Shown here in pieces: positions 5,558-6,194 of a DNA stretch of 6,194 bases (within the stretch, counting starts at the first letter, position 1; each line of letters opens with the position of its first letter). The notes beneath the pieces were generated by a model. That model did no database searches. It was not told the origin of the DNA and saw only the letters and a list, made by a program, of their open reading frames with translations. Source of the DNA: Deltaproteobacteria bacterium (GTDB lineage: Bacteria; Myxococcota; Polyangia; Haliangiales; Haliangiaceae); the NCBI GenBank assembly GCA_018262455.1, contig JAGSPR010000396.1, positions 1 through 6,194 of the forward strand, given 5' to 3'. A program made the translations under genes and the position numbers.

Positions 5558-6194
5558 CTACGAGCCGAGTCCGAAGCCGCCGAGCGCCGAGCCCTCGTCG
5601 CTGCCGCGGCCGAAGCCCGAGGCCACCGCCGCCGCGAGCATCCGTCCGGCCAGCCGCGAGAACGGCAGTGACTGCAACCACACCTTGCCCGGCCCGGTGA
5701 GCGTCGCGAAGAACAGCCCCTCGCCGCCGAACAGCGCGGTCTTGAACCCGCCGACCCACTGGATGTCGTAGTTGACCTTGGGCTCGAACGCGACGAGGCA
5801 GCCGGTGTCGAGCCGGATCGTCTCGCCGGCGGCGAGGTCCTTCGCGACGATCGTGCCGCCGGCGTGGATGAACGCGAGCCCCTGGCCCTCGAGCTTCTGG
5901 AGGATGAAGCCCTCGCCGCCGAACAGCCCCGCGCCGAGCTTCTTGTTCCAGGCGATGCCGACCGAGATCCCCTTGGCCGCGCACAGGAACGCGTCCTTCT
6001 GGCACAGCAGGGTGCCGTCGTACTGGCGCAGGTCGACCGGGATGATCTTGCCGGGGTAGGGCGCCGCGAACGCGACCTTCTGCCGGGTCTGCGCCGCGTT
6101 GCCGAAGATCGTCATGAACATCGACTCGCCGGTGAGGACGCGCTTGGCGCCCTGCATCAGCTTGCCCATGAAACCCTGCTGCTCGGCCGGTTTC
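5558..6194 (-). CDS. AIM24/TIGR00266-family protein (partial, N-terminus beyond right edge)
   Basis: The frame is open from base 6194 to the stop at 5558-5560, giving 211 residues in the window. The Met at 6169 is probably internal: the eight residues before it (KPAEQQGF) are in frame, and family members normally have about 40-60 residues before the segment GFMGKL. Numbering from that Met, the family signatures are [14 protein letters not shown] (9-22), [10 protein letters not shown] (38-47), and two copies of the LFGGEG motif, at 82-87 ([16 protein letters not shown]) and 146-151 ([16 protein letters not shown]), in the two halves of the beta-barrel-like domain. [19 protein letters not shown] (123-141) lies between them. 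The tail (176-203) is Ala/Gly-rich, ending GGFGLGS. No membrane segment or signal is visible in this part. The biochemical function of bacterial members is not established; the yeast namesake acts in mitochondrial inner-membrane organisation. The TIMP-like gene follows on the same strand after 75 bp, so co-transcription is possible. Confidence 0.9.
   Translation of the reverse strand, partial: KPAEQQGFMGKLMQGAKRVLTGESMFMTIFGNAAQTRQKVAFAAPYPGKIIPVDLRQYDGTLLCQKDAFLCAAKGISVGIAWNKKLGAGLFGGEGFILQKLEGQGLAFIHAGGTIVAKDLAAGETIRLDTGCLVAFEPKVNYDIQWVGGFKTALFGGEGLFFATLTGPGKVWLQSLPFSRLAGRMLAAAVASGFGRGSDEGSALGGFGLGS

Noticed and set aside
5031..6005. Minus-strand 324-codon frame overlapping the TIMP-like and AIM24-like genes
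   Set aside because: It is a frame-shifted shadow of both genes on the same strand, crosses their gap and is Arg-rich without motifs.

Overview
This is a GC-rich window with strong G/C bias at third codon positions. The gene content suggests a soil or marine Myxococcota-type bacterium (former Deltaproteobacteria, Kofleriaceae/Polyangia-like). The reasons are two large lipoproteins, one of which carries a TonB-receptor plug-like motif and a carboxypeptidase-regulatory-like domain, and a branched-chain-type 2-oxoacid dehydrogenase E1 alpha. The placement comes from protein style, not from a phylogenetic marker, and is an inference.

Layout, left to right. Positions 1-1034 (minus) hold the first 344 codons of a lipoprotein with a DUF4139/MuiA-like beta region, a plug-like segment and a carboxypeptidase-regulatory-like domain; it runs off the left edge. 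Positions 1141-2292 (minus) encode a complete thiamine-diphosphate-dependent E1 alpha subunit with no E1 beta beside it. A divergent 247-bp gap (2293-2539) holds a possible promoter for E1 alpha and a perfect 7+7 inverted repeat. Positions 2540-4024 (plus) encode a 494-residue lipoprotein of unknown function with an apparent internal duplication. A hairpin follows, then a C-terminal remnant of a DJ-1/PfpI-family gene (4103-4381). A strong inverted repeat at 4446-4471 precedes a VOC/PhnB-like gene (4531-4977) with an excellent Shine-Dalgarno sequence. That gene converges, with one base between stop codons, on a small secreted protein (4979-5482, minus) that looks TIMP/netrin-like. The window ends in an AIM24/TIGR00266-family gene (5558-6194, minus), whose N-terminus lies beyond the right edge.

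There is no clear multi-gene system here. The genes look like a loose mix of housekeeping metabolism (E1 alpha), envelope or secreted proteins (two lipoproteins and the TIMP-like protein) and small accessory genes. No RNA genes, insertion sequences, CRISPR arrays or origins were seen. No stretch over 300 bases lacks a gene. The points most worth following up are the domain mixture in the left-hand lipoprotein, the duplicated module in the 494-residue lipoprotein, the DJ-1 remnant and the two inverted repeats.
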